Shown piece by piece: positions 1-9,105 of a stretch of DNA of 37,590 nt. Location: positions 1-37,590 of the forward strand of contig NZ_HG942025.1 of assembly GCF_000612665.1 (NCBI RefSeq). Reading direction: 5' to 3'. Each line of letters starts with the position of its first letter. Position 1 is the stretch's first letter. A program made the translations under genes and the position numbers. The DNA comes from Neobacillus dielmonensis. GTDB lineage: Bacteria; Bacillota; Bacilli; Bacillales; Cytobacillaceae. The notes beneath the pieces were generated by a model. The model ran no database searches. It was not told the DNA's origin and saw nothing but the letters and a program-made list of their open reading frames with translations.

Positions 1-206
<206 letters not shown>

Positions 207-215
207 AATCATAAA

Positions 216-245
216 GTCAACCTGAAATAAAGGTTGTCTTTTTTT
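216..245 (+). terminator. Rho-independent terminator of the rRNA operon
   Basis: CAACCT (218-223) pairs with AGGTTG (231-236) around a 7-nt loop, followed by a run of T at 239-245. It lies about 10 nt after the 5S rRNA. Confidence 0.85.
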
Positions 246-500
246 GTGTTTATGAATTTCGTAAGAAATATATTTTCTAAATATTTTAATGTTATTTTGT
301 AAAGATACGTTAATATCGAAGTTACAAATTTCCATTATTTTTCAATATTAATTTGGGGGGTAGACAATACTACATAGAATAGATTTCGGTAAACAATATT
401 AGCTCGTGAACTTTCCTAGAAGTATCATATTCCGTATTTTCATATTAGACAAGAAGGTGTATCGTAGTAGGGAAATTTCATCTTGAGAAAGGAACATCTG

Positions 501-2162
501 ATGAATACAAATTTAGAAATGTTAATTCACTTATTTGAGCGGGCCGCATTGCTGTTAATTTGCCTGTTTTTTATGATTCGGATTCCGAGATTTAAGGAGT
601 CCCTGCAAAAGGACCGCCATTCACCTGGAGAGCGGGCGATTTTTACGGTCGTATTTTGTGCTTTCGCCATTTTCGGAACTTATTCAGGGATTAACGTGGA
701 AGGGTCGTTAGTCAATGTTAGGATTATCGCCGTGGTTTCGGGAGGCATTTTATTTGGGCCTTGGGTAGGAATTATTACTGGCATTGTTTCGGGTCTCCAC
801 CGCTATCTGATCGACATTGGGGGAATTACTTCCATCCCATGCCTGATAACAAGCGTTATTGCTGGGGTTGTGTCAGGTTATATTAATCGTCGAGTTAAAA
901 GATCACTACGCTGGATATATGGTATTGCAGCAGGTATGCTTTGTGAGGTTTTGACCATGCTGTTAATTCTTTTAATGGCTGAACCATTTTCACTGGGACT
1001 GGACATTGTGTCCAAGATTGCCTTTCCAATGATCGCCGGAGAAGTTAATATTGGCTTGATTGTTTTGTTAGTCATGAGTGTGGAACGGGAGAAAGAATCT
1101 ATAGCGGCCGAGCAGGCAAAGCTGTCATTGGAGATTGCTAACAAAACCCTGCCCTATTTTCGGTCTATCAATACTGAATCTTTAAAGAAGATTTGTACAA
1201 TTATTAAAGATGATATTAAGGCAGACGCAGTGGCCATTACCGATATCCATAATGTGCTTGCTTATGTAGGCTTTGGAGAAGAAAGGTATGTGATTGGGCA
1301 AGAAATTATCAGTGATTTGACGAAAGAAGCTGTTCGCAGCGGAGAAATCATTATACGAAATCAAATTGCGGACCATCATACACCACAAATTCATTCCTTG
1401 CTTATTGTCCCATTTCAAGAACATGGCGAAGTGACGGGAACATTAAAAATTTATTATCGGAAAGCCTATAAAATGACGTACTCACTACAGACTATGGCAA
1501 TTGGCTTGTCACAAATTATCTCTACCTTAATGGAGATTTCACGAATTGAACAAATTCGTGAAGCTGCGAATAAGGCGGAAATGAAGGCGCTCCAAACCAA
1601 AATCAATCCGCATTTTTTGTTTAATGCTCTTAATGCAATCGCATCGACCACCCGAAGAAATCCAGATAAGGCCCGTGAACTGATTATCAATTTGTCGGGT
1701 TATTTGCGTTACAATTTAGAGGTAAATGATGAACTGATCGATGTAGATAAAGAATTGGAGCAAGTGCGTGATTATGTGGAAATCGAGAAGGCCCGTTTCG
1801 GCAGTCGATTAACGGTTGAGTATGACATTGATGACGTGGACATAAAGATTCCAAGTCTGCTAATCCAGCCTTTAGTGGAAAATGCCATTATCCATGGCAT
1901 CTTAAAACAAAAGGGCCCCGGAATCATCACCCTTTCAGTGAAAGATGTTGGGGATAAAATAAGAGTCAGTGTGAGAGACACTGGTGCCGGAATCAGTGAA
2001 GAAGTGATTAGGCAGGTGCAGCAGGATACGGTGCCAGCCAATAAAATTGGTTTGTATAATGTGCATCAGCGTGTAAAACTGATTTATGGTCAGGGGCTAT
2101 TCATTAAACGGCTAAACCCCGGTACAGAAGTTTCTTTTGAGATTGAAAAGGAGAACGTATGA
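501..2162 (+). CDS. LytS-family sensor histidine kinase
   Basis: Membrane sensor kinase, 553 residues. Residues about 10-195 form the multi-pass 5TMR-LYT sensor region, followed by a GAF-like domain (about 215-350). The kinase core has the LytS-type phospho-acceptor motif [10 protein letters not shown] (His371) and an HATPase domain with the N box ([10 protein letters not shown]) and G box (VRDTGAGIS). I start at ATG 501 because GAAAGGA lies 7 nt upstream; a TTG at 483 would give a longer form. It overlaps the regulator gene by 4 nt (ATGA). The downstream OFA transporter suggests a YpdAB/BtsSR-like role in sensing extracellular pyruvate or a related carboxylate. The family call is firm; the ligand is inference. 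Confidence 0.93.
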   Translation: MNTNLEMLIHLFERAALLLICLFFMIRIPRFKESLQKDRHSPGERAIFTVVFCAFAIFGTYSGINVEGSLVNVRIIAVVSGGILFGPWVGIITGIVSGLHRYLIDIGGITSIPCLITSVIAGVVSGYINRRVKRSLRWIYGIAAGMLCEVLTMLLILLMAEPFSLGLDIVSKIAFPMIAGEVNIGLIVLLVMSVEREKESIAAEQAKLSLEIANKTLPYFRSINTESLKKICTIIKDDIKADAVAITDIHNVLAYVGFGEERYVIGQEIISDLTKEAVRSGEIIIRNQIADHHTPQIHSLLIVPFQEHGEVTGTLKIYYRKAYKMTYSLQTMAIGLSQIISTLMEISRIEQIREAANKAEMKALQTKINPHFLFNALNAIASTTRRNPDKARELIINLSGYLRYNLEVNDELIDVDKELEQVRDYVEIEKARFGSRLTVEYDIDDVDIKIPSLLIQPLVENAIIHGILKQKGPGIITLSVKDVGDKIRVSVRDTGAGISEEVIRQVQQDTVPANKIGLYNVHQRVKLIYGQGLFIKRLNPGTEVSFEIEKENV

Positions 2163-2926
2163 GAGCCATTATAGTGGAAGATGAAATCCCAGCTCGAGAA
2201 GAACTGGAGTATTTAATAGAAGAATATAGTCAAATTAAAATAACGAAGTGTTTCGATGATGGTCTGGATGTATTGAAATATTTGCAAGAGCATGACACCG
2301 ACGTGATCTTTTTGGATATCAATATACCGTCCCTTGATGGGATGCTGTTAGCCAGTACCATCAGCAAATTTACGAACAAGCCTTATATCGTTTTTACGAC
2401 TGCCTATAAGGAACATGCCGCACAAGCTTTTGAATTGGAGGCCTTCGATTATATCTTAAAACCGTATGATGAAAAGCGGATTGCCTCCGTGTTACACCGA
2501 TTGGAGTCAGCTTTTAAACGGGACGCAGCGCCGGCGGCCGTCCCCCCAGTAAAAACTGCGAAACCGAGTCCCAATGCAAAGACCCATTTGCAACCTGCAA
2601 AACATATCAATTTGAAAAAAAATGAAAAAATTATTGTAACGGATATTAATGACATTTATTATGCGGAAGCACGTGAGAAGGTGACATTGGTGTATACCCA
2701 AAAAGAAGAATACACCATGCAGATGAGCATTTCAGAATTTCATGCCCTTCTGCCAGAAGCCCTTTTTTACCGCTGCCACCGTTCCTATACAGTCAACCTG
2801 ACGAAAATACGTGAAATTGTTCCATGGTTCAATCAAACCTACATGCTCCGTTTAAAAGATTTAACGGTGGAAATTCCGGTAAGCCGAAGCAAAGTAAAGG
2901 GCTTTCGCCAAATTATGCAGCTATAA
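2159..2926 (+). CDS. LytTR-family response regulator
   Basis: 255-residue response regulator partner of the preceding kinase. The N-terminal receiver domain has the acidic pair (EDE, residues 7-9), the phospho-acceptor Asp53 in IFLDINIP, the Thr at the start of TTAYKEHA and the Lys in LKPYDEKR. A Pro/Ala/Lys-rich linker (about 123-150) leads to a LytTR DNA-binding domain (about 155-253, with [10 protein letters not shown] and [12 protein letters not shown]). LytTR domains bind direct repeats about two helical turns apart, and such a pair lies just past the stop codon. The start overlaps the kinase stop and has AAGGAG at ideal spacing, so translation is coupled. Confidence 0.95.
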   Translation: MRAIIVEDEIPAREELEYLIEEYSQIKITKCFDDGLDVLKYLQEHDTDVIFLDINIPSLDGMLLASTISKFTNKPYIVFTTAYKEHAAQAFELEAFDYILKPYDEKRIASVLHRLESAFKRDAAPAAVPPVKTAKPSPNAKTHLQPAKHINLKKNEKIIVTDINDIYYAEAREKVTLVYTQKEEYTMQMSISEFHALLPEALFYRCHRSYTVNLTKIREIVPWFNQTYMLRLKDLTVEIPVSRSKVKGFRQIMQL

Positions 2927-2927
2927 C

Positions 2928-2958
2928 CGCCATTCATTCCATAAAATAAGCATTTCAT
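2928..2958 (+). promoter_or_regulatory. Candidate LytTR regulator binding site (direct repeat)
   Basis: Two half-sites, CGCCATTCAT (2928-2937) and AGCATTTCAT (2949-2958), are separated by exactly 11 nt, giving a 21-bp period. From memory, the E. coli YpdB site ahead of yhjX is a direct repeat of GGCATTTCAT with an 11-nt spacer; the second half-site here matches 9 of 10 positions. It lies between the regulator gene and the OFA transporter gene. Function is inferred. Confidence 0.6.
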
Positions 2959-3061
2959 TCTGAAAACGATTTCCTTCCTATTTCCAGTGTTAAGATAGTC
3001 ATGTAAACAGATACATTATTTAAAACGTGATTATTGAGATAGAAGAAAAGAGGAGATCAAC

Positions 3062-4306
3062 ATGAGAACAAGCACAGAAAACCGTTGGATGATTGTGCTA
3101 GGAACGATCATTGTCCAAATGGGGTTAGGTACGATTTATACATGGAGTTTGTTCAACCAGCCTTTAGTTGACCGGTTTGGCTGGGAATTAAATTCAGTTG
3201 CGGTCACTTTTTCGATTACAAGCTTAGCCTTGGCATTGTCTACACTGTTTGCTGGCAAGCTGCAAGATAAATGGGGACTGCGACGCTTAATTGCTGTTGC
3301 CGGTATTGTCCTTGGAATCGGTTTAATGATCAGCTCCCAAGTTTCCTCTTTGTGGATGCTGTATATTATGGCAGGTGTGGTGGTCGGTGCAGCTGATGGT
3401 ACAGCGTACATCACTACACTATCAAATTTAATAAAATGGTTCCCTGAGCGAAAAGGATTGATTTCTGGTATATCAGTTGGAGCATATGGGACAGGCAGTT
3501 TGTTATTTAAGTTCGTAAATGGCTCACTAATTCAAACCGTTGGTGTAAACCAAGCTTTCTTTTACTGGGGTGTCATTGTCATGGCCTTAGTGGTCGGCGG
3601 TTCCTTCTTGGTAAGAGAAGCAAAACTAAACAACGAGACGCAATCAGCGGATATGAAAATTCAGCGAGATTTTACTGTAAAAGAAATGTTGAAAACAAAG
3701 GAAGCGTACTTACTCTTTGGGATTTTCTTTACAGCATGTATGAGTGGATTATTTTTAATCGGAGTAGTAAAAGACATTGGTGTAAAATTAGCCGGGCTTG
3801 ATGTTGCGACAGCAAGCAACGCGGTAGCCTTAGTGGCCATCTTTAATACATGCGGACGAATTATTCTTGGTGCTTTGTCGGATAAACTTGGTCGGTTACG
3901 AGTAGTTTCAGGAGCACTGCTGGTCACTGCTGCAGCGGTCACTGTCTTGAGTTTTGCTGAGCTTCATTATGGGTTGTTCTTTGCTTGTGTGGCTGCAATC
4001 GCGTTTTGCTTTGGCGGCAACATTACCATCTTTCCAGCCATTGTAGCCGATTTCTTTGGCTTGAAAAACCAAAGCAAAAACTATGGTATCATTTATCAAG
4101 GCTTTGGCATTGGGGCTATTTCCGGTTCCTTTATTTCTTCAGCACTAGGCGGATTTATTCCAACATTTAAACTCATTGCGGTCTTAAGTATTGTTTCTGT
4201 ATTGATTGCGATGCTGATTAAGGCACCAGGCAATAAGCAGAAAAAATCCAACAAACAAAATCAACAAAGACTTCGCAGCTTGTCACCAGAGACTCGCGCA
4301 AGTTAA
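3062..4306 (+). CDS. OFA-family MFS transporter (oxalate/formate antiporter-like)
   Basis: 414-residue, 12-helix major facilitator protein. It shows OFA-family features: the N-terminal MGLGTIYTWSLFNQPL segment, GKLQDKWGLRR between helices 2 and 3, SVGAYGTGSLLFK, and GALSDKLGRLR in the second half. The C-terminus ends in a basic Lys/Gln/Asn-rich tail. The start has GAGGAG 8 nt upstream. It follows a LytS/LytTR pair and a candidate binding site, an arrangement like E. coli ypdAB/yhjX, whose YhjX is a pyruvate-responsive OFA transporter. A carboxylate (pyruvate, formate or oxalate) substrate is likely but not determinable from sequence alone. Confidence 0.9.
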   Translation: MRTSTENRWMIVLGTIIVQMGLGTIYTWSLFNQPLVDRFGWELNSVAVTFSITSLALALSTLFAGKLQDKWGLRRLIAVAGIVLGIGLMISSQVSSLWMLYIMAGVVVGAADGTAYITTLSNLIKWFPERKGLISGISVGAYGTGSLLFKFVNGSLIQTVGVNQAFFYWGVIVMALVVGGSFLVREAKLNNETQSADMKIQRDFTVKEMLKTKEAYLLFGIFFTACMSGLFLIGVVKDIGVKLAGLDVATASNAVALVAIFNTCGRIILGALSDKLGRLRVVSGALLVTAAAVTVLSFAELHYGLFFACVAAIAFCFGGNITIFPAIVADFFGLKNQSKNYGIIYQGFGIGAISGSFISSALGGFIPTFKLIAVLSIVSVLIAMLIKAPGNKQKKSNKQNQQRLRSLSPETRAS

Positions 4307-4315
4307 TAGAAAGGG

Positions 4316-4341
4316 AAAAGGCAGGGCAACCTGCCTTTTTG
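4316..4341 (+). terminator. Terminator of the OFA transporter gene
   Basis: Perfect 10-bp stem AAAAGGCAGG / CCTGCCTTTT with a GCAA tetraloop, 9 nt after the transporter stop codon. The stem ends in a T run. Confidence 0.92.
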
Positions 4342-4352
4342 CTATCAGTAGT

Positions 4353-4379
4353 AAAAAGGCCAAACGGTATGATTGGCCT
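4353..4379 (-). terminator. Terminator of the catalase/SASP-like operon
   Basis: Read on the minus strand, AGGCCAA pairs with TTGGCCT, followed by TTTTT. It lies about 60 nt past the stop of the small minus-strand gene and faces the plus-strand terminator across about 10 nt. Confidence 0.8.
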
Positions 4380-4438
4380 AATTCTTGTGTGTAGTTCAAT
4401 GTGTCCTCCTTTCATTTTCTTACCATATGAAGTGGACT

Positions 4439-4597
4439 TTAATCCCGATATGCCCCTGCTTCTCGAGAAGTGATGTCACCTTGTCCCGCACTTACATCTT
4501 GTTGAATTTCTTGCTTCACTTTCTGAGCATCCGTACCGGCAAATTCCGGTTTCATAATAGAAGCTATATCCGGTTTGGTTTGTGGATTCTTTTGCAT
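4439..4597 (-). CDS. Small gamma-type SASP-like protein
   Basis: 52-residue ORF on the minus strand. It starts at ATG 4597 with a perfect AAGGAGG 6 nt upstream and ends in TAA at 4441-4439. The middle (EFAGTDAQKVKQEIQQ, then SAGQG) resembles the repeat unit of gamma-type small acid-soluble spore proteins (SspE: EFASETDAQQVR...QNQQSAGQ). It is Gln/Lys/Ala-rich with no Cys or Trp. It lies 47 nt downstream of the catalase gene, with only one terminator after it, so the two are probably co-transcribed. Assignment to SASP is by eye; it could instead be an unrelated small stress or spore protein. Confidence 0.7.
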   Translation of the reverse strand: MQKNPQTKPDIASIMKPEFAGTDAQKVKQEIQQDVSAGQGDITSREAGAYRD

Positions 4598-4644
4598 ATA
4601 CATCCTCCTTAAATTTAGTAAATAGCTAACTAATTTTTACCTTT

Positions 4645-6246
4645 CTAGTAAGGATCACTTTCTTTACCCATCCGTTTTGACTTTTCAACGGCTTTATCTG
4701 CAGATGCTGAACTGGTATTTCGTTTAGCGTCCATTGTTTTCATGGCTTTGTCTACGCCTTCTCTGACGCGTCTTCCATAATCTTCATCCGCTTTGGTAAA
4801 ATACTCAATCATCTTATCCTGAATTTCTTTCCTGCACACCTTTAGGTTGTCTACGAGATTGCTGATTAGTTCATCTCTTTCCCAGTCTTCCAAGCTGCGG
4901 TAGGTTTCTCCAGCTTGCCCAAAATCATTGGTGCGGTCAATTTTTTCGCGGACCAATTTGCCTTCATAATAAGGCTCATGCACTTTTCCGATTTGCTCGG
5001 CTTCCTTCAACCCGTCAATCGTAGAAGGCTCATAATTAATGTGTGGGTTTTGTCCTGGAGCCAGATCAACATGATAAGACATTTGCCCACCGCGCTGATT
5101 GGTGGCCACACGCTTTTTCGGTGAATTAATCGGCAGCTGCAAATAGTTCGCTCCTACCCGGTAGCGCTGCGTATCGGAATAGGAGAAGGTTCTTCCCTGG
5201 AGCATTTTATCATCGGAAAAATCAAGACCGTCCACCAAAACGCCAGTGCCAAATGCAGCCTGTTCCACCTCGTTAAAGTAGTTTTCCGGGTTTTTATTGA
5301 GGACCATTTTTCCGACCTTTAAGAACGGGAACTTGTCTGTTGGCCATAATTTTGTATCATCCAGCGGATCAAAATCCAGCTCAAGATGCTCATCATCACT
5401 CATGATCTGGACAGAGAATTCCCACTCAGGGTAGTCGCCGCGTTCAATGGCTTCATACAAATCTTGTGTCGCATGGCTGACATTTTTAGCTTGGATTTCT
5501 TCAGCCTCTTTTTGTGTCAAATTCTTAATACCTTGCTTCATCGGTTCAAAGTGGTACTTGACCAGGACAGCTTTTCCTACCTCGTTCACCCATTTGTACG
5601 TATTAACGCCCGACCCCTGCATTTGACGGTAATTAGCTGGGATCCCCCAAGGAGAGAATAAAAAGGTGACCATATGGGTTGCTTCCGGTGTGTTAGACAA
5701 GAAGTCAAACATGCGTTCTGGATTACTCACATTCGATACCGGATCGGGTTTAAAAGCATGAATCATGTCAGGAAATTTCATCGCATCTCGAATAAAGAAG
5801 ACTTTTAGGTTGTTCCCAACCAGGTCCCAGTTCCCATCCTCTGTATAGAATTTGACGGCGAACCCTCTTGGGTCACGGGCTGTTTCCGGTGACTCCATGG
5901 CACCAGCAACTGTCGAAAATCGGACAAACACAGGTGTCCGCTTTCCAGGTTCCTGAAACAGTTTGGCTCTGGTGTATTTGGAAACAGGTTCATCTCCGGC
6001 TTTTCCGTAGGCTTCAAAATAGCCATGAGCCCCGGCCCCACGTGCATGAACCACGCGCTCTGGGACCCGTTCTCGATCAAAATGGGTAATTTTTTCAATA
6101 AAATCGTAATTCTCCAGTGTTGACGGACCGCGGTTCCCAACCGTTCTGATATTTTGGTTATCGGTTACCGGGTGGCCTTGACGGTTGGTTAAGGAATCGG
6201 TACTTTCACCGGTCCCCAAGTTGTCGTCCTGATTCATTTCTTCCAC
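4645..6246 (-). CDS. Monofunctional heme catalase
   Basis: 533 residues; converts H2O2 to water and oxygen. The catalytic His67 lies in [13 protein letters not shown], the distal Asn in [11 protein letters not shown] (about 145-146), and the proximal heme ligand Tyr356 in [14 protein letters not shown]. The C-terminal tail is Lys/Ser/Ala-rich. I accept the GTG at 6246 as the start because GGAGG lies 7 nt upstream; the next ATG would be 16 nt away. B. subtilis has vegetative KatA and spore KatX of this class; the adjacent SASP-like gene favours a sporulation or stress role, but sequence alone does not settle katA versus katX. Confidence 0.95.
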   Translation of the reverse strand: MEEMNQDDNLGTGESTDSLTNRQGHPVTDNQNIRTVGNRGPSTLENYDFIEKITHFDRERVPERVVHARGAGAHGYFEAYGKAGDEPVSKYTRAKLFQEPGKRTPVFVRFSTVAGAMESPETARDPRGFAVKFYTEDGNWDLVGNNLKVFFIRDAMKFPDMIHAFKPDPVSNVSNPERMFDFLSNTPEATHMVTFLFSPWGIPANYRQMQGSGVNTYKWVNEVGKAVLVKYHFEPMKQGIKNLTQKEAEEIQAKNVSHATQDLYEAIERGDYPEWEFSVQIMSDDEHLELDFDPLDDTKLWPTDKFPFLKVGKMVLNKNPENYFNEVEQAAFGTGVLVDGLDFSDDKMLQGRTFSYSDTQRYRVGANYLQLPINSPKKRVATNQRGGQMSYHVDLAPGQNPHINYEPSTIDGLKEAEQIGKVHEPYYEGKLVREKIDRTNDFGQAGETYRSLEDWERDELISNLVDNLKVCRKEIQDKMIEYFTKADEDYGRRVREGVDKAMKTMDAKRNTSSASADKAVEKSKRMGKESDPY

Positions 6247-6426
6247 ACTTATTCCTCCAATTTATGTAAAATTCTATCTCATTATTTCCATTGGTTAATT
6301 TTTCTATGTAATCCAAGGGAGGAGAAATAATTTGTTGTTAGACAAGTAAAGCAGGATGAAGGAAAAACAAATTTTAAGTCGAACTTTTCAATTTATGACC
6401 ATTTTGTTTTATGATGGAGGTTTTAG

Positions 6427-7215
6427 ATGACCCAATTCGCAGTCAATCTCTCAACGATTTTTCAAGAAGTTACGTTTTTGGAACGGTTTAAAAAAGCACG
6501 TAATTGTGGATTTTCTTATGTGGAGTGTCAATTTCCGTATGCTTATTCTATAGAAGAGATTAATCAGGTACTAACACAGCAGAAATTGAAAATGGTGTTA
6601 TTGAACTTGCCGCCAGGAAATTGGGAGAAAGGGGACCGTGGAATCGCTATCGACCCGAACAGAATAGAGGAATTTAGATGTTCTGTGAAGGATGGCATCC
6701 GATATGCATTAGGGTTAAACGTGCCTCATATTCACTGCATGGCAGGCATCCTTTCTGAAACGGACCCTTTAATTGCAAGAGACGTCTATCTAGAGAACCT
6801 ATATTATGCTGGAACGGAACTGGCTAAACATGGATTGATACTTATGATTGAACCAATCAATCCATACGATATGCCTGGATATTTTTTAAATGATATTGGA
6901 TTCGCAAGCGATATAATCCAAGCGGTCAATTTGCCAAATATCATGCTTCAGTTTGATTTTTATCATATTCAACAAATTCAAGGGAGTCCGCTTGTCATCT
7001 ATCAACAATACGCTGATATGATTGGCCATATACAAATTGCAGATGTTCCTGGTAGACATCAGCCTGGTACAGGGGAGATGGATTATCAAAAAATATTTGC
7101 CTATTTGAATAATACCTATCATGGCTACATCGGACTTGAATACATCCCCGACGGAAGAAGTGAGAATAGTTTCGAATGGCTGCCGCGGGTGGGGGAAGGA
7201 GACAAAATAAAGTGA
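6427..7215 (+). CDS. hyi: Hydroxypyruvate isomerase (Hyi family)
   Basis: 262-residue TIM-barrel protein of the xylose-isomerase-like/Hyi family, which interconverts hydroxypyruvate and tartronate semialdehyde. It keeps the two metal-ligand/catalytic Glu positions expected in the family: Glu142 in LMIEPINPYDMPGYFL and Glu238 in GLEYIPDG. The metal-site segments QFDFYHIQ and HIQIADVPGRHQPGTGE are also present. GGAGG lies 6 nt upstream of the ATG. Its stop overlaps the start of the next gene (GTGA), so the two are coupled. Glyoxylate carboligase (gcl), the usual partner, is not in this window. Confidence 0.9.
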   Translation: MTQFAVNLSTIFQEVTFLERFKKARNCGFSYVECQFPYAYSIEEINQVLTQQKLKMVLLNLPPGNWEKGDRGIAIDPNRIEEFRCSVKDGIRYALGLNVPHIHCMAGILSETDPLIARDVYLENLYYAGTELAKHGLILMIEPINPYDMPGYFLNDIGFASDIIQAVNLPNIMLQFDFYHIQQIQGSPLVIYQQYADMIGHIQIADVPGRHQPGTGEMDYQKIFAYLNNTYHGYIGLEYIPDGRSENSFEWLPRVGEGDKIK

Positions 7216-8105
7216 ATATTGGATTTATTGGAACGGGTGTAATGGGTTCAAGAATGGTTCAACGGCTTCTTCAGCATGGCTATCATGTTCGAGTCTATAA
7301 TCGCAGCACGGAGAAAGTAAAGCCGTTAATGAAGCAGGGAGCCATACCGGAAGAATCGATTTCATCGCTTGCCCAAAATAGTGACATCATTTGTACATGT
7401 CTATCGATGCCAGAGGATGTATTAGAAGTATATCTAGGGAAGTCGGGCATCCTTGAAAAAGCCAATATGGGCACCGTTTGTATCGATTTAACAACAGCAG
7501 GCCCAGAAACAAGCAACACGATATATGAGCAAGCATTAAAAAAGGGGATTGATTATCTCGATGCTCCGGTAAGTGGAGGTCCTGAAGGAGCGGAAAATGG
7601 GTCATTAACGATTATGGTTGGGGGAGAAAAGCTGACGTTTGAAAAAATAAATCCTATCCTAAACGTCTTAGGAGAAACGATTGAATATCTTGGCTCCTCG
7701 GGTTCTGGCAGTATCGCCAAACTCATTAATCAATATTTGGTCGATGCCCATTCACTAGCCGCAACGGAAGCGATGGTGGCCGGTGCAGCATTTGGTCTCG
7801 ATTCCGAACAATTATTTGAGATATTAAAAGTAAGCTATGGGGACAGCCGGATATTAAGAAGGCATATGGAGCAATACGTATTTGACCGTCAATTTGAACC
7901 GGGCGGTGCCGTGAAATATGTCTCTAAAGATGTACGATTGGCCAACCAACTTTTTCAAGCAGCGGGAATGAAGCGATTTAGCGGGCAATTGGCGGAAGAA
8001 GCGTTTCGCCATGCCGAAACTATCGGCCTTGGAGCCTTGGATATGTCTGCCGTCATCCAGCCTTTGGAACAGCAATGCGGAGTTATTGTGAAAAAACGAG
8101 ATTAG
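7212..8105 (+). CDS. glxR: 2-hydroxy-3-oxopropionate (tartronate semialdehyde) reductase
   Basis: 297-residue member of the beta-hydroxyacid dehydrogenase family, reducing tartronate semialdehyde to D-glycerate with NAD(P)H. The N-terminus has the Rossmann motif GFIGTGVMGSRM, the substrate loop is DAPVSGGPEGAENGSL, and the catalytic Lys170 lies in GSGSIAKLINQYL. The frame stays open upstream to 7176, but I choose GTG 7212: it places the Rossmann strand at the N-terminus, overlaps the hyi stop by 4 nt and has AAGGAG upstream. Pairing with hyi supports GlxR/GarR over 3-hydroxyisobutyrate dehydrogenase, though the sequence does not fully exclude the latter. Confidence 0.88.
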   Translation: MNIGFIGTGVMGSRMVQRLLQHGYHVRVYNRSTEKVKPLMKQGAIPEESISSLAQNSDIICTCLSMPEDVLEVYLGKSGILEKANMGTVCIDLTTAGPETSNTIYEQALKKGIDYLDAPVSGGPEGAENGSLTIMVGGEKLTFEKINPILNVLGETIEYLGSSGSGSIAKLINQYLVDAHSLAATEAMVAGAAFGLDSEQLFEILKVSYGDSRILRRHMEQYVFDRQFEPGGAVKYVSKDVRLANQLFQAAGMKRFSGQLAEEAFRHAETIGLGALDMSAVIQPLEQQCGVIVKKRD

Positions 8106-8123
8106 TTGAAAAGGAGACTATTC

Positions 8124-8945
8124 ATGATTACAAAAAAAATACTAAAACTAAATGGCCAAAAAATATTCTATCTTGATGAAGGTCCCGAAGATGCTCCGCT
8201 GGTGCTATTGATTCATGGTGTACCAGAATCCAGTATGCTGTGGAAGCATGTCATTCCGGAAATTAGCGCATTGGGTTTTCGGGTCATTGCGCCTGATCTT
8301 CCGGGATTCGGAGATAGTGACCGATTTACAGATGAATCGAATTGGAGAAACTACGTTGCATTCATCAATCATTTCATGAATGCCTTAGGATTGGATAAAA
8401 TCCATCTCGTTGTCCATGATTGGGGCGGTATGATTGGGTTGAGATGGGCTTGTGTTCATCATGAACAAGTTGAAAGCCTGATTATTAGTGATACATTGCT
8501 GATGCCTGGATACTCTTGGCATCCTCTTGCAAAAAAATGGAGAACGCCAGGCCTGGGCGAGAAGGTTGTAGAGGCTATGGCCAATAAGGAAGCTTGGATG
8601 GCGGGGATGAAACAGGAGATACCGTCAGTAGAAGAACACATTTTGGAGGACTTTTTTAAGGTCTTTGAAATGGCGGATAAAAGGAATGTGATTTTGGATT
8701 TGTACCGTTCATCTAATTCTCAGCTAGTGGAGCCTTATCAGAAGCTTTGTGAAATAAAAAGTCCAGTCACAATCCTGTGGGGAGAAAATGATCCTTACAT
8801 TTCAAAAGATTTTGCCTATAAGATGCAAGACCTGCAATTCCCACATGCAACCGTCCACATTTTGCCGAATACAGGACATTTTATTTATGTTGAAGCGCCG
8901 GAAAAAGTAATCCCGCTTGTAAAAGGACACTTTGAATTGCTCTAA
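8124..8945 (+). CDS. Alpha/beta hydrolase (epoxide hydrolase/haloalkane dehalogenase-like)
   Basis: 273 residues. The oxyanion motif is HGVPESS. The nucleophile elbow is HDWGG with Asp99 as nucleophile, the arrangement of epoxide hydrolases and haloalkane dehalogenases rather than serine esterases. The acid is probably Asp223 (WGENDPYI) and the catalytic His is His252 (NTGHFIYVEAPEKV). The ATG at 8124 has AAAAGGAG upstream; a TTG at 8106 is less likely. It lies 18 nt after glxR, so it is in the same operon. The substrate is unknown; an epoxide or halo-compound whose product feeds glyoxylate or glycerate metabolism would fit, but that is speculative. Confidence 0.85.
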   Translation: MITKKILKLNGQKIFYLDEGPEDAPLVLLIHGVPESSMLWKHVIPEISALGFRVIAPDLPGFGDSDRFTDESNWRNYVAFINHFMNALGLDKIHLVVHDWGGMIGLRWACVHHEQVESLIISDTLLMPGYSWHPLAKKWRTPGLGEKVVEAMANKEAWMAGMKQEIPSVEEHILEDFFKVFEMADKRNVILDLYRSSNSQLVEPYQKLCEIKSPVTILWGENDPYISKDFAYKMQDLQFPHATVHILPNTGHFIYVEAPEKVIPLVKGHFELL

Positions 8946-9105
8946 AGAAAGTTATTAACCAAAAAACATAAAAGCAGATCTTTTAATCAAATAGTCTATA
9001 ATTCCTAATTCTTTATTATTATAATATTTATATAATTATGTCATACCTGAAATCTAATACTGATTTTCAGTAACTAGGCTAGAGGGAAATAAAGGGGTGC
9101 ATCTA

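Noticed and set aside
4385..4612. 75-codon plus-strand ORF after the OFA transporter
   Set aside because: It lies opposite the 52-residue SASP-like gene, which has a perfect ribosome site; the plus-strand frame has none and begins after a terminator.
5805..6140. 111-codon minus-strand ORF inside the catalase gene
   Set aside because: Out-of-frame shadow of the catalase, whose catalytic residues are all in the longer frame.
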